Positions 36,810 through 46,654 are shown, numbered from the stretch's first letter. The stretch: 64,000 nucleotides of DNA from Candidatus Pseudobacter hemicellulosilyticus (GCA_029202545.1 CP119311.1:2790001-2854000); one strand, 5' to 3'. The notes: generated by a model from the letters alone, not told the origin. Numbers and translations: made by a program.

Positions 36810-39200
36810 ATGGAAAATACCATTCACAACCCTTTGTTTGCCAATGAAAAGTTGTCATTCGACAAATTCCGCGAGGAAGTGCTGAACGACTACCGCCTGG
36901 CATGCGAAAGCAGGGAGGCCAGCCTCCTGGGACGTAAAGAGGTCCTGACCGGAAAAGCCAAATTCGGCATTTTCGGTGATGGTAAGGAAGTTGCACAGAT
37001 TGCCGCCGCCAAGTTTTTCCGCAATGGCGATTTCCTTTCAGGATATTACCGTGATCAGACGATTGCTTTTGCCACCCAGCAGGCTACTGTTGAAGAATTT
37101 TTTGCCCAGTTGTACGCAGATCCGGATATAGCCAATGATCCGCATAGCGCCGGCCGTCAGATGAACTCGCATTTTGCTACCCCACTGGTGGATGAGCAGG
37201 GCGAGTGGCTGGATCTCGTGAACCATAAGAATATTGCCGCCGGCCTGGCGCCCACCGCAGGCCAGATGCCCCGCTCACTCGGCATGGCCCTGGCTTCCAA
37301 ACTCTTCCGTCACTCGGATGTGCTGCAGGACCTTACTCATCTGAGCGATCTGGGCAATGAGGTGTGTTTTGCTACTATCGGTGACGCCTCCACGTCGGAA
37401 GGCCATTTCTGGGAAACCATCAACGCCGCCGGTGTACAGCAGGTGCCCCTCGCCGTTTTTGTCTGGGACGATGGTTACGGTATCTCCGTGCCTAAAAAAT
37501 TGCAGACCACAAAAGGCTCTATCTCTGAAGCCCTCAAAGGCATGCAGAAAAAAGAGAATACCAATGGTTTTGATATCTACCGCGTAAAAGCCTGGGATTA
37601 TGCCGGCATGTGCGAAGTTTTTGAAGCCGCCATCCGCAAGATCCGGGAAACACATATACCAGCCCTCTTTCATGTGGAAGAAGTGACACAGCCGCAGGGA
37701 CACTCTACATCAGGTAGCCATGAGCGTTATAAAGGCCCCGAGCAGCTGGAATGGGAAAGAGAATGGGATGCCAACAAGAAAATGCGCGAATGGGTGCTTG
37801 ATAATGAACTGGCTTCTGAAGATGAGCTGCATGATATAGAGATCAAAGCCAAAGAATATGTTCGCGAAAGCAAGTTGCGGGCCTGGGAGAAATTCAGTGC
37901 GCCTATCAAAGCACAGGCTACCCAGACCATTGCTTATTTTGATGAACTGCTCAGTCAGGGCGCTGATCACCACCACGTGATTGCCCAGACCAGGCAGGAG
38001 CTGGCCACCACCAAGGAACCGCTGCGCAAACAGATACTGGCTGCCATGCACCGCGTACTGCGGACGGTGGGGGATATCCCCCAGGCCGAGGCCCTGAAAG
38101 CATATTATAAAGGTTTGCGGGAAGCAGGGTATACCCTCTATAATACGCATCTCTATGATGCCAACAGGAGCCCGCTCACTATACAGGGTACCGAACTGGA
38201 ATTTGCCACCGATGCACCCATGGTCAATGGCTATGAAGTGCTCAATAAATATTTTGACGCCCTCTTCCAGGCCAATCCAAAAGTGCTGGCCTTTGGGGAA
38301 GATGTGGGCAAGATAGGTGATGTGAACCAGGGCTTTGCCGGACTGCAGGCCAAATTTGGTGTTCATCGCATCTTTGATACCGCCATCCGGGAGCTGACCA
38401 TCATGGGACAGGGTATCGGCCTGGCCATGCGCGGCCTCCGTCCCATTGCGGAAATTCAGTACCTCGATTACTTATTATACGGTCTCCAGCCGCTCAGCGA
38501 TGATGCGGCTACCCTGCACTGGCGCACCAAGGGCCGGCAGAGCTGCCCGCTTATTGTCCGTACCCGCGGCCACCGGCTGGAAGGGATCTGGCATAGCGGC
38601 TCGCCGCTGGGCATGATGGTGAACGCCCTGCGTGGTATGCATATCTGTGTACCCCGGAACATGGTGCAGGCCGCCGGTATGTACAATACCCTGCTGCAGG
38701 GCAATGATCCGGCGATTGTGGTGGAATGCCTGAACGGCTACCGCCTCAAGGAACGGCTGCCCAATAACCTGCTCGACTACCGCGTGGAGCTGGGCGTACC
38801 CGAGATCATCCGTGAAGGGGCTGATATCACCATCGTTTCCTATGGCTCTACACTACGTGTGATCCAGGAAGCAGCCGTCATTCTCCAGCAGGCTGGTATC
38901 AGCTGCGAGGTGGTGGATGTTCAGACCCTCCTGCCTTTTGATACGCACCAGGTTATCCTGGAATCACTGAAAAAGACCAACCGCATTGTCTTCATTGATG
39001 AGGATGTGCCGGGCGGCGCCAGTGGGTATATGTTCACACAGGTCATGGAAAAACAGGGCGGCTTCCGCTGGCTGGATGTGGCGCCACGCACCATCACCGC
39101 CAAGCCGCACCGCGCCAGCTATGGCACTGACGGTGATTATTTCAGTAAGCCCAATGCAGAAGAGATAGTGGATGTGATCACTGAAATGATGGCTGAATAA
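36810..39200 (+). CDS. Fused alpha/beta E1 of branched-chain 2-oxoacid dehydrogenase
   Basis: A thiamine-diphosphate enzyme of 796 residues with both E1 subunits on one chain. Alpha part (about 1-400): SGYYRDQTIAFATQQATVEE, HFATPLVDEQGEW, and the TPP motif GDASTSEGHFWETINAAGVQ ending in the following Asp-rich WDDGYGIS. Beta part (about 460-796): VLAFGEDVGKIGDVNQGFAG, GIGLAMRGLRPIAEIQYLDY, and VDVQTLLPFD and FIDEDVPGGASGYM near the end. It decarboxylates branched-chain 2-oxoacids (or pyruvate-like substrates) and passes the acyl group to a lipoyl E2 not encoded here. This feeds branched-chain fatty-acid synthesis, a hallmark of Bacteroidota. Fused E1 is common in this phylum. Confidence 0.92.
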   Translation: MENTIHNPLFANEKLSFDKFREEVLNDYRLACESREASLLGRKEVLTGKAKFGIFGDGKEVAQIAAAKFFRNGDFLSGYYRDQTIAFATQQATVEEFFAQLYADPDIANDPHSAGRQMNSHFATPLVDEQGEWLDLVNHKNIAAGLAPTAGQMPRSLGMALASKLFRHSDVLQDLTHLSDLGNEVCFATIGDASTSEGHFWETINAAGVQQVPLAVFVWDDGYGISVPKKLQTTKGSISEALKGMQKKENTNGFDIYRVKAWDYAGMCEVFEAAIRKIRETHIPALFHVEEVTQPQGHSTSGSHERYKGPEQLEWEREWDANKKMREWVLDNELASEDELHDIEIKAKEYVRESKLRAWEKFSAPIKAQATQTIAYFDELLSQGADHHHVIAQTRQELATTKEPLRKQILAAMHRVLRTVGDIPQAEALKAYYKGLREAGYTLYNTHLYDANRSPLTIQGTELEFATDAPMVNGYEVLNKYFDALFQANPKVLAFGEDVGKIGDVNQGFAGLQAKFGVHRIFDTAIRELTIMGQGIGLAMRGLRPIAEIQYLDYLLYGLQPLSDDAATLHWRTKGRQSCPLIVRTRGHRLEGIWHSGSPLGMMVNALRGMHICVPRNMVQAAGMYNTLLQGNDPAIVVECLNGYRLKERLPNNLLDYRVELGVPEIIREGADITIVSYGSTLRVIQEAAVILQQAGISCEVVDVQTLLPFDTHQVILESLKKTNRIVFIDEDVPGGASGYMFTQVMEKQGGFRWLDVAPRTITAKPHRASYGTDGDYFSKPNAEEIVDVITEMMAE

Positions 39201-39224
39201 AAAGAAAGAGAAAACAAGGACGCT

Positions 39225-39560
39225 ATGTTGAACACTGTGGAGAAAAGATTTGTCAGGTATTGGGAAGAACAGCGGGAAGGCGGCTTCTGGGCTTATTGCC
39301 TGCTGTACCTGCTGGCCGGCACTTTTGTGGCTACCCTTGTCCTGTACTTTGTGCTGAATATGTTCTCCGTGAAGCTCCTGGGACTGATATGGAAAATTCC
39401 TTCGGTCAGTTTTGTAACCATTGCCATCAGCATTGTTCTTTCCTGGCGCAGGAATGAGCAGAAGCTCAGGAACCTGATCCAGCGAGAGGTCCGGGAAGCC
39501 AAAAAGCTGGATGAGATCCGGCTGACCGGGAAAGACCTGGATCTGCCCCGCAATAATTAA
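39225..39560 (+). CDS. Small two-span membrane protein, unknown function
   Basis: A 111-residue protein 24 bases after the E1 gene and probably co-transcribed. Two hydrophobic segments at about residues 23-45 (WAYCLLYLLAGTFVATLVLY) and 52-68 (LIWKIPSVSFVTIAISIVLS) are followed by a charged helical tail (RRNEQKLRNLIQREVREAKK). The charged ends suggest an inner-membrane hairpin with cytoplasmic tail. No family recognised. Confidence 0.65.
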   Translation: MLNTVEKRFVRYWEEQREGGFWAYCLLYLLAGTFVATLVLYFVLNMFSVKLLGLIWKIPSVSFVTIAISIVLSWRRNEQKLRNLIQREVREAKKLDEIRLTGKDLDLPRNN

Positions 39561-39576
39561 ACGTATACTGTTCAAT

Positions 39577-39648
39577 AAAAAAGTATCCACCGGGAAAAGC
39601 AACACCGCCAATGGTGGCTTGCTCTCCAGCCGGTGGATGCTTTTTTTA
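39577..39648. terminator. Composite bidirectional terminator
   Basis: Outer arms of about 16 bp (around AAGTATCCACCGG and CCGGTGGATGCTT, one G-U pair) enclose an inner ACCGCC/GGTGG-type hairpin. A-run before and T-run after. It lies between the converging E1 operon and yebC-like gene and can end both. Confidence 0.8.
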
Positions 39649-39655
39649 TAATGGC

Positions 39656-40378
39656 TTAGGCCAGGTTATGGAACACTTTCTGAACGTCGTCGTCCTGTTC
39701 CAGCTTGTCTACCAGTTTCAGTACTTCCTGTGCCTGCTCTTCGCCCAGCTCAACCGTGGTGCCGGGGATCCATTCCACTTCAGCGCTGATAGGTGTAATA
39801 CCTTTTTCTTCCAGGGCTTTCTGCATATTGCCGAAATCAGTGAAACCTACGCGGATCACCAGAACGTTCTCGCCGTTCTCACCGGTGCCTTCACCCATTT
39901 CTTCCAGGCCATTGTCAATCAGTTCCAGCTCCAGGTCTTCCTGGCTCAGTCCTTCGGGTTTCAGTTTGAATACACCCAATTTCTTGAACTGGAAGCTTAC
40001 GCTGCCGCTGTTACCGAGGGAGCCATTGCCCTTGTTGAAATGTGATTTTACGTTGGCCACGGTACGAACGTGGTTGTCGGTGGCTGTTTCCACCAGTACG
40101 GCTACGCCATGGGGCGCATATCCTTCGTACAGGATCTCCTCATAATTCTCCATCTCTTTGCCGGAAGCGCGTTTGATGGCGGCTTCTACACGGTCTTTAG
40201 GCATGTTCACGCTCTTGGCGTTGGCCATGCAGCGGCGCAATGCCGGGTTGGTGGCGGGATCAGGGCCGCCGGCTTTTACGGCAATGGCGATCTCCTTTCC
40301 GATCCGGCTGAACTGTTTGGCCATCCGGTCCCACCGGGCAAACATCGTGGACTTACGAACTTCAAATATCCTACCCAT
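39656..40378 (-). CDS. YebC/PmpR-family DNA-binding regulator
   Basis: A 240-residue protein matching the full family length. The start is canonical (MGRIFEVRKSTMFARWDRMA), followed by FSRIGKEIAIAVKAGGPDPA and NPALRRCMANAKSVNMPKDR near residues 30-65, the conserved YebC N-terminal domain. Then come YEEILYEGYAPHGVAVLVET and the acidic middle domain ending at IPGTTVELGEEQ. YebC proteins act as transcription regulators; recent work also links some members to relief of ribosome stalling at proline runs. Which role applies here cannot be judged from sequence. Monocistronic. Confidence 0.93.
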   Translation of the reverse strand: MGRIFEVRKSTMFARWDRMAKQFSRIGKEIAIAVKAGGPDPATNPALRRCMANAKSVNMPKDRVEAAIKRASGKEMENYEEILYEGYAPHGVAVLVETATDNHVRTVANVKSHFNKGNGSLGNSGSVSFQFKKLGVFKLKPEGLSQEDLELELIDNGLEEMGEGTGENGENVLVIRVGFTDFGNMQKALEEKGITPISAEVEWIPGTTVELGEEQAQEVLKLVDKLEQDDDVQKVFHNLA

Positions 40379-40477
40379 ATAACAATTTTAATACAAATGA
40401 GTGTTTAACGCGGCCTTTTCCCACCGGTATCCGGGGTTTTCAGGCCGGTTTGCAAAAGTATACTAAGCGGCTGGCAT

Positions 40478-40511
40478 AAAAAAACGCCCCGGCATGCCGG
40501 GGCGTTTTTTT
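40478..40511 (-). terminator. 34-bp perfect palindromic terminator
   Basis: A symmetric sequence centred on CATG: seven A, then CGCCCCGGCA, and its exact complement ending in seven T. It follows the permease stop on the minus strand. It is symmetric and so could work both ways, but no plus-strand gene ends into it. Confidence 0.9.
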
Positions 40512-40524
40512 ATGGGATCAGGTC

Positions 40525-42012
40525 CTAAGACCTGCCGAGTTTACTATTTTTCTTGCTGTAGGCAAAGTAGATCACCAGGCCAATGATCATCCAGGCTACT
40601 GCGGTCAACTGGGTATTGGCATCCAGTGAGATGATCATAGCGGTACATACCAGGATGCCCATGGTGGACACAAAAGGCACCAGGGGTGTTCTGAACGGAC
40701 GCTGGGCGTTGGGATCAGATTTGCGCATGATCCATACACCGGCGCTCACCAGTATAAAGGCAAACAGGGTACCAATACTGGTCAGATCGCCCGCCATATG
40801 ACCCGGAACAAAACCGGCAAAAGCACCTACAAACAGGAACAGGATGATGTTGGATTTGTAGGGCGTGCGGAATTTGGGGTGCAGGTCGGCGAAGACCTTA
40901 GGCAGCAGGCCGTCGTTCGACATAGAGTAGAACACGCGGCTCTGGCCCATCAGCATCACCAGGATCACGGAGGAGAAACCAGCCAGGATAGCTACTGTCA
41001 CCAGGGTGGCCAGCCATTCGTGGTTGGCCATATAGGTTTTGATAGCATAGGCTACGGAAGCCTCACGACCGGATTTCTGGAAATCAGTGAAAGGCGCTAC
41101 GCCGGTGAGCACATAAGAGAACAGGATGTACAGGATGGTACAAACCACCAGCGAACCCAGGATACCGATCGGCATATCACGCTTGGGATTTTTGGCTTCC
41201 TGTGCTGCTGTAGACACCGCATCAAAACCAATGAAGGCAAAGAATACGATGGCAGCCCCACGCAACACCCCCAGGAATCCGTGGTTATAGGTGGGCGCAT
41301 AGGAATATTCAGAGCCATCCGGCAATATGGCCGGCGGCTGATCTGCAGGGATGAAGAAGGGAACGTGGTTCTCCGGTTTGATATACTGCCAGCCGATAGC
41401 AATAAAGACTAATACAATAGCCACTTTCACAAATACGATGACGGCATTTACAATGGCGGACTCTTGCGTACCTTTTATCAGCAGCAGGGAGAGGAGCAGG
41501 AGGATCAGCAGGGCCGGTGCATTGAAGATACCGGTATGCAGTACTCCGCTGGCGTCCACTGCGGACTCCAACGGAGAGTGGCACCATTCATATGGTATAG
41601 CCCCCCCCATCAAGTTGTTTAAGTATTCACTCCAGGCAATAGATACTGTGGCGGCGCCGAGGGCATATTCCAGTACCAGGGCCCAGCCAATGATCCAGGC
41701 AACCAGCTCGCCCATGGTAGCATAGGCGTAGGTGTAGGCGCTTCCCGCGATGGGGATCATGGAGGCAAATTCCGCATAACAAAGGCCGGCAAAAGCACAA
41801 CCAATAGCGGCGATGATGAAGGAGATGGTTACAGCCGGACCAGCGTGGCCGCCAGCAGCAGCGGCAGTGCGCACAAACAAACCGGCGCCGATGATGGCGC
41901 CGATTCCCAGCGCTACAAGGTTACCAGCGCCCAGTGTCCGCTTCAATCCTTTCTCGGATTCGGCGGCCTGTGCCAGCAACGCTGTCAGGGACTTTTTACG
42001 GAACAAACTCAT
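40525..42012 (-). CDS. APC-superfamily amino acid permease
   Basis: An inner-membrane transporter of 495 residues with about 12 to 14 hydrophobic segments. The N-terminal signature of the cationic amino-acid transporter/YfnA group is present: LGAGNLVALGIGAIIGAGLF followed by VRTAAAAGGHAGPAVTISFI. Further landmarks are CYAEFASMIPIAGSAYTYAY, a large loop rich in Pro after residue 210, FFAFIGFDAVSTAAQEAKNP, and a late MRKSDPNAQRPFRTPLVPFV. It would import amino acids by proton symport or exchange. Monocistronic; its promoter lies in the divergent gap shared with the symporter at 42219. Confidence 0.92.
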   Translation of the reverse strand: MSLFRKKSLTALLAQAAESEKGLKRTLGAGNLVALGIGAIIGAGLFVRTAAAAGGHAGPAVTISFIIAAIGCAFAGLCYAEFASMIPIAGSAYTYAYATMGELVAWIIGWALVLEYALGAATVSIAWSEYLNNLMGGAIPYEWCHSPLESAVDASGVLHTGIFNAPALLILLLLSLLLIKGTQESAIVNAVIVFVKVAIVLVFIAIGWQYIKPENHVPFFIPADQPPAILPDGSEYSYAPTYNHGFLGVLRGAAIVFFAFIGFDAVSTAAQEAKNPKRDMPIGILGSLVVCTILYILFSYVLTGVAPFTDFQKSGREASVAYAIKTYMANHEWLATLVTVAILAGFSSVILVMLMGQSRVFYSMSNDGLLPKVFADLHPKFRTPYKSNIILFLFVGAFAGFVPGHMAGDLTSIGTLFAFILVSAGVWIMRKSDPNAQRPFRTPLVPFVSTMGILVCTAMIISLDANTQLTAVAWMIIGLVIYFAYSKKNSKLGRS

Positions 42013-42144
42013 AACAGTCAGTTTTCTCTTTTTTTTCCAGGTGATATAATGTAGTTCAAGTTTTGACGAAGGCGGAAAGATACTGATTTATTAAAATCGC
42101 CCAAGGTAAAAGATTTGTCAGGGGGAGCTTATCCAGATAGGCGG

Positions 42145-42171
42145 AAAAGCCCTGATCAGCAGGGGCTTTTA
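42145..42171 (+). other. Hairpin in divergent permease/symporter gap
   Basis: AAAAGCCCTG and the near-complementary CAGGGGCTTTT (one bulged G) with a short loop, ending in TTTTA. It looks like a terminator, but no plus-strand gene ends here, and it sits 48 bases before the symporter start. It may be a leader attenuator. Confidence 0.35.
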
Positions 42172-42218
42172 AACATTAATTGTTATATTGCGCACCACTA
42201 ATACCTGGAACAGGCTTC

Positions 42219-43484
42219 ATGAAAAAGAACAGGCTCACCTTATATATTCTGGTCGCTATGGTGCTGGGCATCCTGGCTGGGTACCTGGTCCATACCAATG
42301 GATCCCCTGAATTCATTAAAGGCTTCTCGAAGAATATCAACCTCTTAGGGAAGATATTCATCCGGCTGGTACAAATGATCATTGCGCCGCTGGTATTTGC
42401 TACCCTGGTGGTGGGCATTGCTAAGCTGGGTGATCTCAAGGCCGTGGGCCGTGTAGGGGGGAAAGCCATCGGGTGGTTTATCACCGCGTCGCTTATTTCC
42501 CTGCTGCTGGGCCTGGTGCTGGTCAATGTTTTTAAGCCCGGTCATTATATAGACCTCTCCCAGGCTGATACCGAAGGGGTAAAGGACCTGATGAGCAAGA
42601 CCACCGAGTTCTCCCTGGAGAAATTTGTGGAGCATATTATCCCGCGCAGCGTGATTGAGGCTATGGCCACCAATGAGATATTACAGCTGGTGGTGTTCAG
42701 TGTTTTCTTCGGCGTTGCACTTACCACACTCGGTGATTATGGCAAACCGCTGATCAAAGCACTGGACGTGGTATCCCATGTGATCCTGAAAATGGTGGGT
42801 TATGTGATGAACTTTGCCCCCCTGGGGGTATTTGGTGCGCTGACCGCGGTAGTGGCTACCAAGGGGCTGGGCATCTTTAAATTCTACCTGGTCTATTTCG
42901 CTTTCTTCCTGCTGGGGATCGCGCTGTTATGGATAATACTGATCAGTGCCGGCTACCTGATCCTGGGCGGCCGTACCAAAAACCTGCTGCGCCGCATCGG
43001 TAACCCCCTGCTGATCGCTTTCAGCACTACCAGCAGCGAGGCTGTATTCCCAAAACTGACTGAAGAACTGGAAAGGTTTGGCTGTAAGAACAAGATCGTT
43101 TCTTTTGTATTGCCCCTTGGTTATTCTTTTAACCTGGATGGCAGTATGATGTATATGACCTTCGCCAGCCTGGCCATTGCACAGGCCTATAATGTACCAC
43201 TGCCCCTGGATCAACAGCTCAGCATGCTGCTGGTGCTGATGGTCACCAGCAAGGGCATCGCAGGCGTACCGCGCGCTTCCCTGGTGATTGTGCTGGCCAC
43301 CTGCGCCATGTTCAATATTCCCCCCGAAGGCGTGGCCCTTATCTTACCTATTGATCATTTCTGTGATATGTTCCGCAGCATGACCAATGTGGTGGGCAAT
43401 GCCCTGGCTACTTCCGCCGTCAGCAAATGGGAGGGCGAACTGGGACCCGAAATGGAACAGCCTATTGACCAATTGGCTACATAG
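42219..43484 (+). CDS. Dicarboxylate/amino acid:cation symporter (GltP/DctA type)
   Basis: A sodium- or proton-coupled importer of about 421 residues. The ATG at 42219 (MKKNRLTLYILVAMVLGILA) is chosen over an upstream frame that is not protein-like. Family signatures: IKGFSKNINLLGKIFIRLVQ then MIIAPLVFATLVVGIA, a serine-rich re-entrant loop FSTTSSEAVFPKLTEELERF, the signature GYSFNLDGSMMYMTFASLAI, SKGIAGVPRASLVI, and DHFCDMFRSMTNVVGNALAT near the end with the conserved substrate-binding Asp. The substrate is probably glutamate, aspartate or C4-dicarboxylates. Confidence 0.95.
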   Translation: MKKNRLTLYILVAMVLGILAGYLVHTNGSPEFIKGFSKNINLLGKIFIRLVQMIIAPLVFATLVVGIAKLGDLKAVGRVGGKAIGWFITASLISLLLGLVLVNVFKPGHYIDLSQADTEGVKDLMSKTTEFSLEKFVEHIIPRSVIEAMATNEILQLVVFSVFFGVALTTLGDYGKPLIKALDVVSHVILKMVGYVMNFAPLGVFGALTAVVATKGLGIFKFYLVYFAFFLLGIALLWIILISAGYLILGGRTKNLLRRIGNPLLIAFSTTSSEAVFPKLTEELERFGCKNKIVSFVLPLGYSFNLDGSMMYMTFASLAIAQAYNVPLPLDQQLSMLLVLMVTSKGIAGVPRASLVIVLATCAMFNIPPEGVALILPIDHFCDMFRSMTNVVGNALATSAVSKWEGELGPEMEQPIDQLAT

Positions 43485-43560
43485 CCTTAACAAATTTTAA
43501 AAAACAATTCCAGCAGAAAACACGTTGAACGCGTAACCCGCAACATTCAAACACATTTGT

Positions 43561-44310
43561 ATGGACCTGATCTTGTTAGATTTTCAGTGGACTCAGTTAT
43601 TGCAGCCTCAATTCTATATCGAAAATGGAGGCGTCTGGTTATTACTCTTCGTGATCTTTGCAGAAACAGGCCTGTTTGCAGGCTTCTTCCTGCCTGGCGA
43701 CTCCCTGCTTTTTGTTGCTGGTATCTATGCCCACAAAATGGATGCTGTGAATCCCGGCATCACCTACCAGTTCCTGAAACTGTTTGGGCTGGGCGGCATT
43801 CAGAATGAATGGCTGGACCTGCTGGTATTATGGGCCCTGATAGCCACAGCCGGTATCCTCGGTAATATGGTGGGGTACTGGACCGGCCGGAAGATCGGCC
43901 CGTCCATGTATACCTGGAAAGATAACCTGCTCTTCAAAAGGAGGTTCCTGCACCAGGCCCATGAATTTTACGACAAACGCGGCGGCCTCGCCATCATTGT
44001 AGCCCGTTTCCTTCCCCTGATCCGGACCTTTGCACCTATTATTGCCGGTATCGTGGAAATGGACAGGAAGAAATTCACCTATTATAATGTAGTGGGTTCC
44101 GTTGCCTGGGTAGGCAGTATGCTCCTTGGCGGCCACTTCCTCCAGAAATGGATCTATGATGGATTTGGTTTTGACCTGAAAGAACACCTGGAGATCATTG
44201 TACTGGTCATTGTACTGATCACCACCGCCCCCGTACTCATCAAGCTGCTGTCCGGAAGAAAGAAAAATCCCGACAGTGTGCCGCCGCAGACACCGGAAGA
44301 ACCGTCCTGA
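43561..44310 (+). CDS. DedA-family membrane protein (VTT domain)
   Basis: A 249-residue inner-membrane protein of the DedA/SNARE-associated family. Landmarks: FAETGLFAGFFLPGDSLLFV near residue 40, TAGILGNMVGYWTGRKIGPS with the conserved GxxxG region, and FYDKRGGLAIIVARFLPLIR then TFAPIIAGIVEMD, the family signature with essential Arg residues. DedA proteins support membrane homeostasis; some flip undecaprenyl phosphate. The C-terminal tail is basic and Pro-rich. The MFS gene follows 30 bases downstream. Confidence 0.93.
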   Translation: MDLILLDFQWTQLLQPQFYIENGGVWLLLFVIFAETGLFAGFFLPGDSLLFVAGIYAHKMDAVNPGITYQFLKLFGLGGIQNEWLDLLVLWALIATAGILGNMVGYWTGRKIGPSMYTWKDNLLFKRRFLHQAHEFYDKRGGLAIIVARFLPLIRTFAPIIAGIVEMDRKKFTYYNVVGSVAWVGSMLLGGHFLQKWIYDGFGFDLKEHLEIIVLVIVLITTAPVLIKLLSGRKKNPDSVPPQTPEEPS

Positions 44311-44340
44311 CATACCAAAACATAGCCTAACTGATTGCTT

Positions 44341-45573
44341 ATGGAGAAAAAGCCTGCCACGCTCTTCAACGTTGCCGTCATCGTTGCTGCGCTCGGTTAT
44401 TTCGTAGATATCTACGACCTGCTGCTGTTCAGTATTATCCGTGTTCCCAGTCTCACCTCCTTAGGGCTTACGCCCGAACAGATCACCACTGATGGCGAAA
44501 GCATCATCAGCTGGCAGATGGTAGGGCTTATGCTGGGTGGTATCTTCTGGGGCGTCATGGGGGATAAGCGGGGGCGACTGAGCGTTCTCTTTGGCTCTAT
44601 TATTTTGTATTCACTGGCCAATATCGCCAATGGCTTTGTGCAGACGGTGGAGCAGTATGCCGCCATCCGCTTTGTGGCCGGCCTGGGCCTGGCAGGGGAA
44701 CTGGGCGCCGGTATTACGCTGGTGTCCGAGCTGACCCCTAAAGAGAAAAGAGGCGTGGCCACTTCCCTGGTGGCAGGTATCGGTCTGACCGGCGCCGTGG
44801 TAGCTTTTGTAATGAAGCAGTACTTCGACTGGCGGGTCTGTTATTTTATTGGCGGCGGTCTTGGCCTCCTGCTGCTGATCCTCCGGATCTCCGTATTTGA
44901 ATCCGGCATGTTCCACCATGTTAAACAGCTGCCCGTACAACGTGGCAACCTGTTCATGCTGTTCAATAACTGGGATCGCTTTAAAAGATATATCCTCTGT
45001 ATCCTCATCGGCCTGCCCACCTGGTTTGTGATCGGCGTGCTGGTCACTTTTGCCACGGAGTTCGGCGCCAAAATGGGGATCACGGAAAAAATAGATTCGG
45101 GCAAGGCCATCATGTTTGCCTATGCGGCTATCTCCATAGGCGATATTGCCGTAGGGCTGGTGAGCCAGTGGCTGCGCAGCCGTAAAAAAGCCCTGTTCAT
45201 TTTTTACGGCATCACCATGGTGTTCATGGTCCTGTTCTTCACGGTCCTCTGGAACGGCACGGCCAACAGTCTGTACTGGATCTGTGCCGGGTTGGGATTT
45301 GGTACCGGCTTCTGGGCTATCTTTGTGACCATGGCCGCCGAACAGTTCGGCACCAACCTGCGCGCCACCACGGCCACTACGGTGCCCAATATGGTGCGGG
45401 GCCTGCTGGGACTGTTCATCCTGCCGCTGTTCAAGTACCTGCGGGGAATTGAAGGAGTAGGGTATGTGCAGGGTGGCCTGTATACCGCGGTGATCCTGAT
45501 GGCTATTACCATCACGGCCGCCGCGCTGACCAGGGAAACCTTTCATAAGGACCTGAATTACGTAGAGCAATAA
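44341..45573 (+). CDS. Major facilitator superfamily transporter
   Basis: A 12-span transporter of about 410 residues. The ATG at 44341 gives MEKKPATLFNVAVIVAALGY; TTG two codons upstream is less likely. The loop 2-3 motif appears as GVMGDKRGRLSVLFGS, followed by RFVAGLGLAGELGAGITLVS and ELTPKEKRGVATSLVAGIGL, resembling the metabolite:proton symporter group. The substrate is unknown. It may be co-transcribed with the DedA gene upstream and the glycosyltransferase downstream (30-base gaps). Confidence 0.9.
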   Translation: MEKKPATLFNVAVIVAALGYFVDIYDLLLFSIIRVPSLTSLGLTPEQITTDGESIISWQMVGLMLGGIFWGVMGDKRGRLSVLFGSIILYSLANIANGFVQTVEQYAAIRFVAGLGLAGELGAGITLVSELTPKEKRGVATSLVAGIGLTGAVVAFVMKQYFDWRVCYFIGGGLGLLLLILRISVFESGMFHHVKQLPVQRGNLFMLFNNWDRFKRYILCILIGLPTWFVIGVLVTFATEFGAKMGITEKIDSGKAIMFAYAAISIGDIAVGLVSQWLRSRKKALFIFYGITMVFMVLFFTVLWNGTANSLYWICAGLGFGTGFWAIFVTMAAEQFGTNLRATTATTVPNMVRGLLGLFILPLFKYLRGIEGVGYVQGGLYTAVILMAITITAAALTRETFHKDLNYVEQ

Positions 45574-45603
45574 ACGAAGCCTGTAACAGGCATTATTTGT
45601 ACC

Positions 45604-46626
45604 ATGAAATTCCTGATCATCCGTTTTTCTTCCATCGGCGATATTGTGTTAACGACACCCGTGGTCCGGTGCCTGAAAAAACAGATCGTGACGGCCGAAG
45701 TCCATTTCCTCACCAAGCAGAACTTCCGCTCCATTGTAGCACACAATCCCTATATTGATCGCATCCATTACCTGCAGGACAACCTGGAGCAACTGGCCCG
45801 GACCCTGGTGGAGGAGGACTATGATTATGTAATTGACCTGCATCATAATCTCCGTACGCTGAAGGTCAAGCGTGCCCTCGGCAAGCAAAGTTTTAGTTTC
45901 AGCAAGCTCAATATCCAGAAATGGCTGCTCACCGCTTTAAAGGTGAACCGGATGCCTGATGTGCATATTGTAGACCGCTACCTGGATACGCTGAAAGTTT
46001 TCGGCGTGCGCAATGATGGCGGCGGGCTGGATTATTTCATCCCGGAAAAGGACAAGGTAAAGGACAGTGATATTCCTGCTGCTCACCAGGCAGGGTATAT
46101 CGGGTTGGTGATCGGCGCTGCGCTGAATACCAAAAGGTATCCGCTGTCTAAGCTGCAGGCCTTGTGCCAGGCGCTGGAGCATCCGGTGATCCTGCTGGGC
46201 GGGAAGGAGGATGCGGAAGCCGGGGCGGCTATTGCAGCCATTGACCCGGTCAAGATCTACAATGCCTGCGGCAAGTTTAACCTGAATGAATCGGCCGACC
46301 TGGTACGGCGGTCGCGGCTGATCATCTCCAATGATACAGGCCTGATGCATATTGCTGCTGCCTTTCAGAAGCCCATTATCTCGCTCTGGGGAAATACGGT
46401 GCCTGAGTTTGGCATGTATCCTTATTACAAGCCGCTATCCGGCAGCCAGCATGGACGGAATACCGATGCGCCTTTTGATATACTGGAAGTGCAGGGGCTC
46501 AGCTGCCGGCCCTGCAGCAAGATCGGGTATAAGAAATGTCCCAAAGGGCATTTTAAGTGCATGGAAAATATCAGCACCGATATGGTGCTGGAGCATGTCT
46601 ATGCGCGGTTGGGCCGCATCCATTAA
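45604..46626 (+). CDS. Glycosyltransferase family 9 (heptosyltransferase-like)
   Basis: A 340-residue cytoplasmic GT-B enzyme. The N-terminus MKFLIIRFSSIGDIVLTTPV carries the family's SSIGD motif, with VIDLHHNLRTLKVKRALGKQ in the N-domain. The C-domain has IGLVIGAALNTKRYPLSKLQ, then LGGKEDAEAG and the nucleotide-sugar-binding ISNDTGLMHIAAAFQKPIIS then LWGNT. A cluster of cysteines near the end (CRPCSKIGYKKCPKGHFKCM) is typical of Bacteroidota members. It would add heptose or another sugar to lipopolysaccharide or a surface glycan. No other LPS genes are adjacent. Confidence 0.93.
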   Translation: MKFLIIRFSSIGDIVLTTPVVRCLKKQIVTAEVHFLTKQNFRSIVAHNPYIDRIHYLQDNLEQLARTLVEEDYDYVIDLHHNLRTLKVKRALGKQSFSFSKLNIQKWLLTALKVNRMPDVHIVDRYLDTLKVFGVRNDGGGLDYFIPEKDKVKDSDIPAAHQAGYIGLVIGAALNTKRYPLSKLQALCQALEHPVILLGGKEDAEAGAAIAAIDPVKIYNACGKFNLNESADLVRRSRLIISNDTGLMHIAAAFQKPIISLWGNTVPEFGMYPYYKPLSGSQHGRNTDAPFDILEVQGLSCRPCSKIGYKKCPKGHFKCMENISTDMVLEHVYARLGRIH

Positions 46627-46654
46627 CAGCATTCAACAATACCATTGCCGGAAT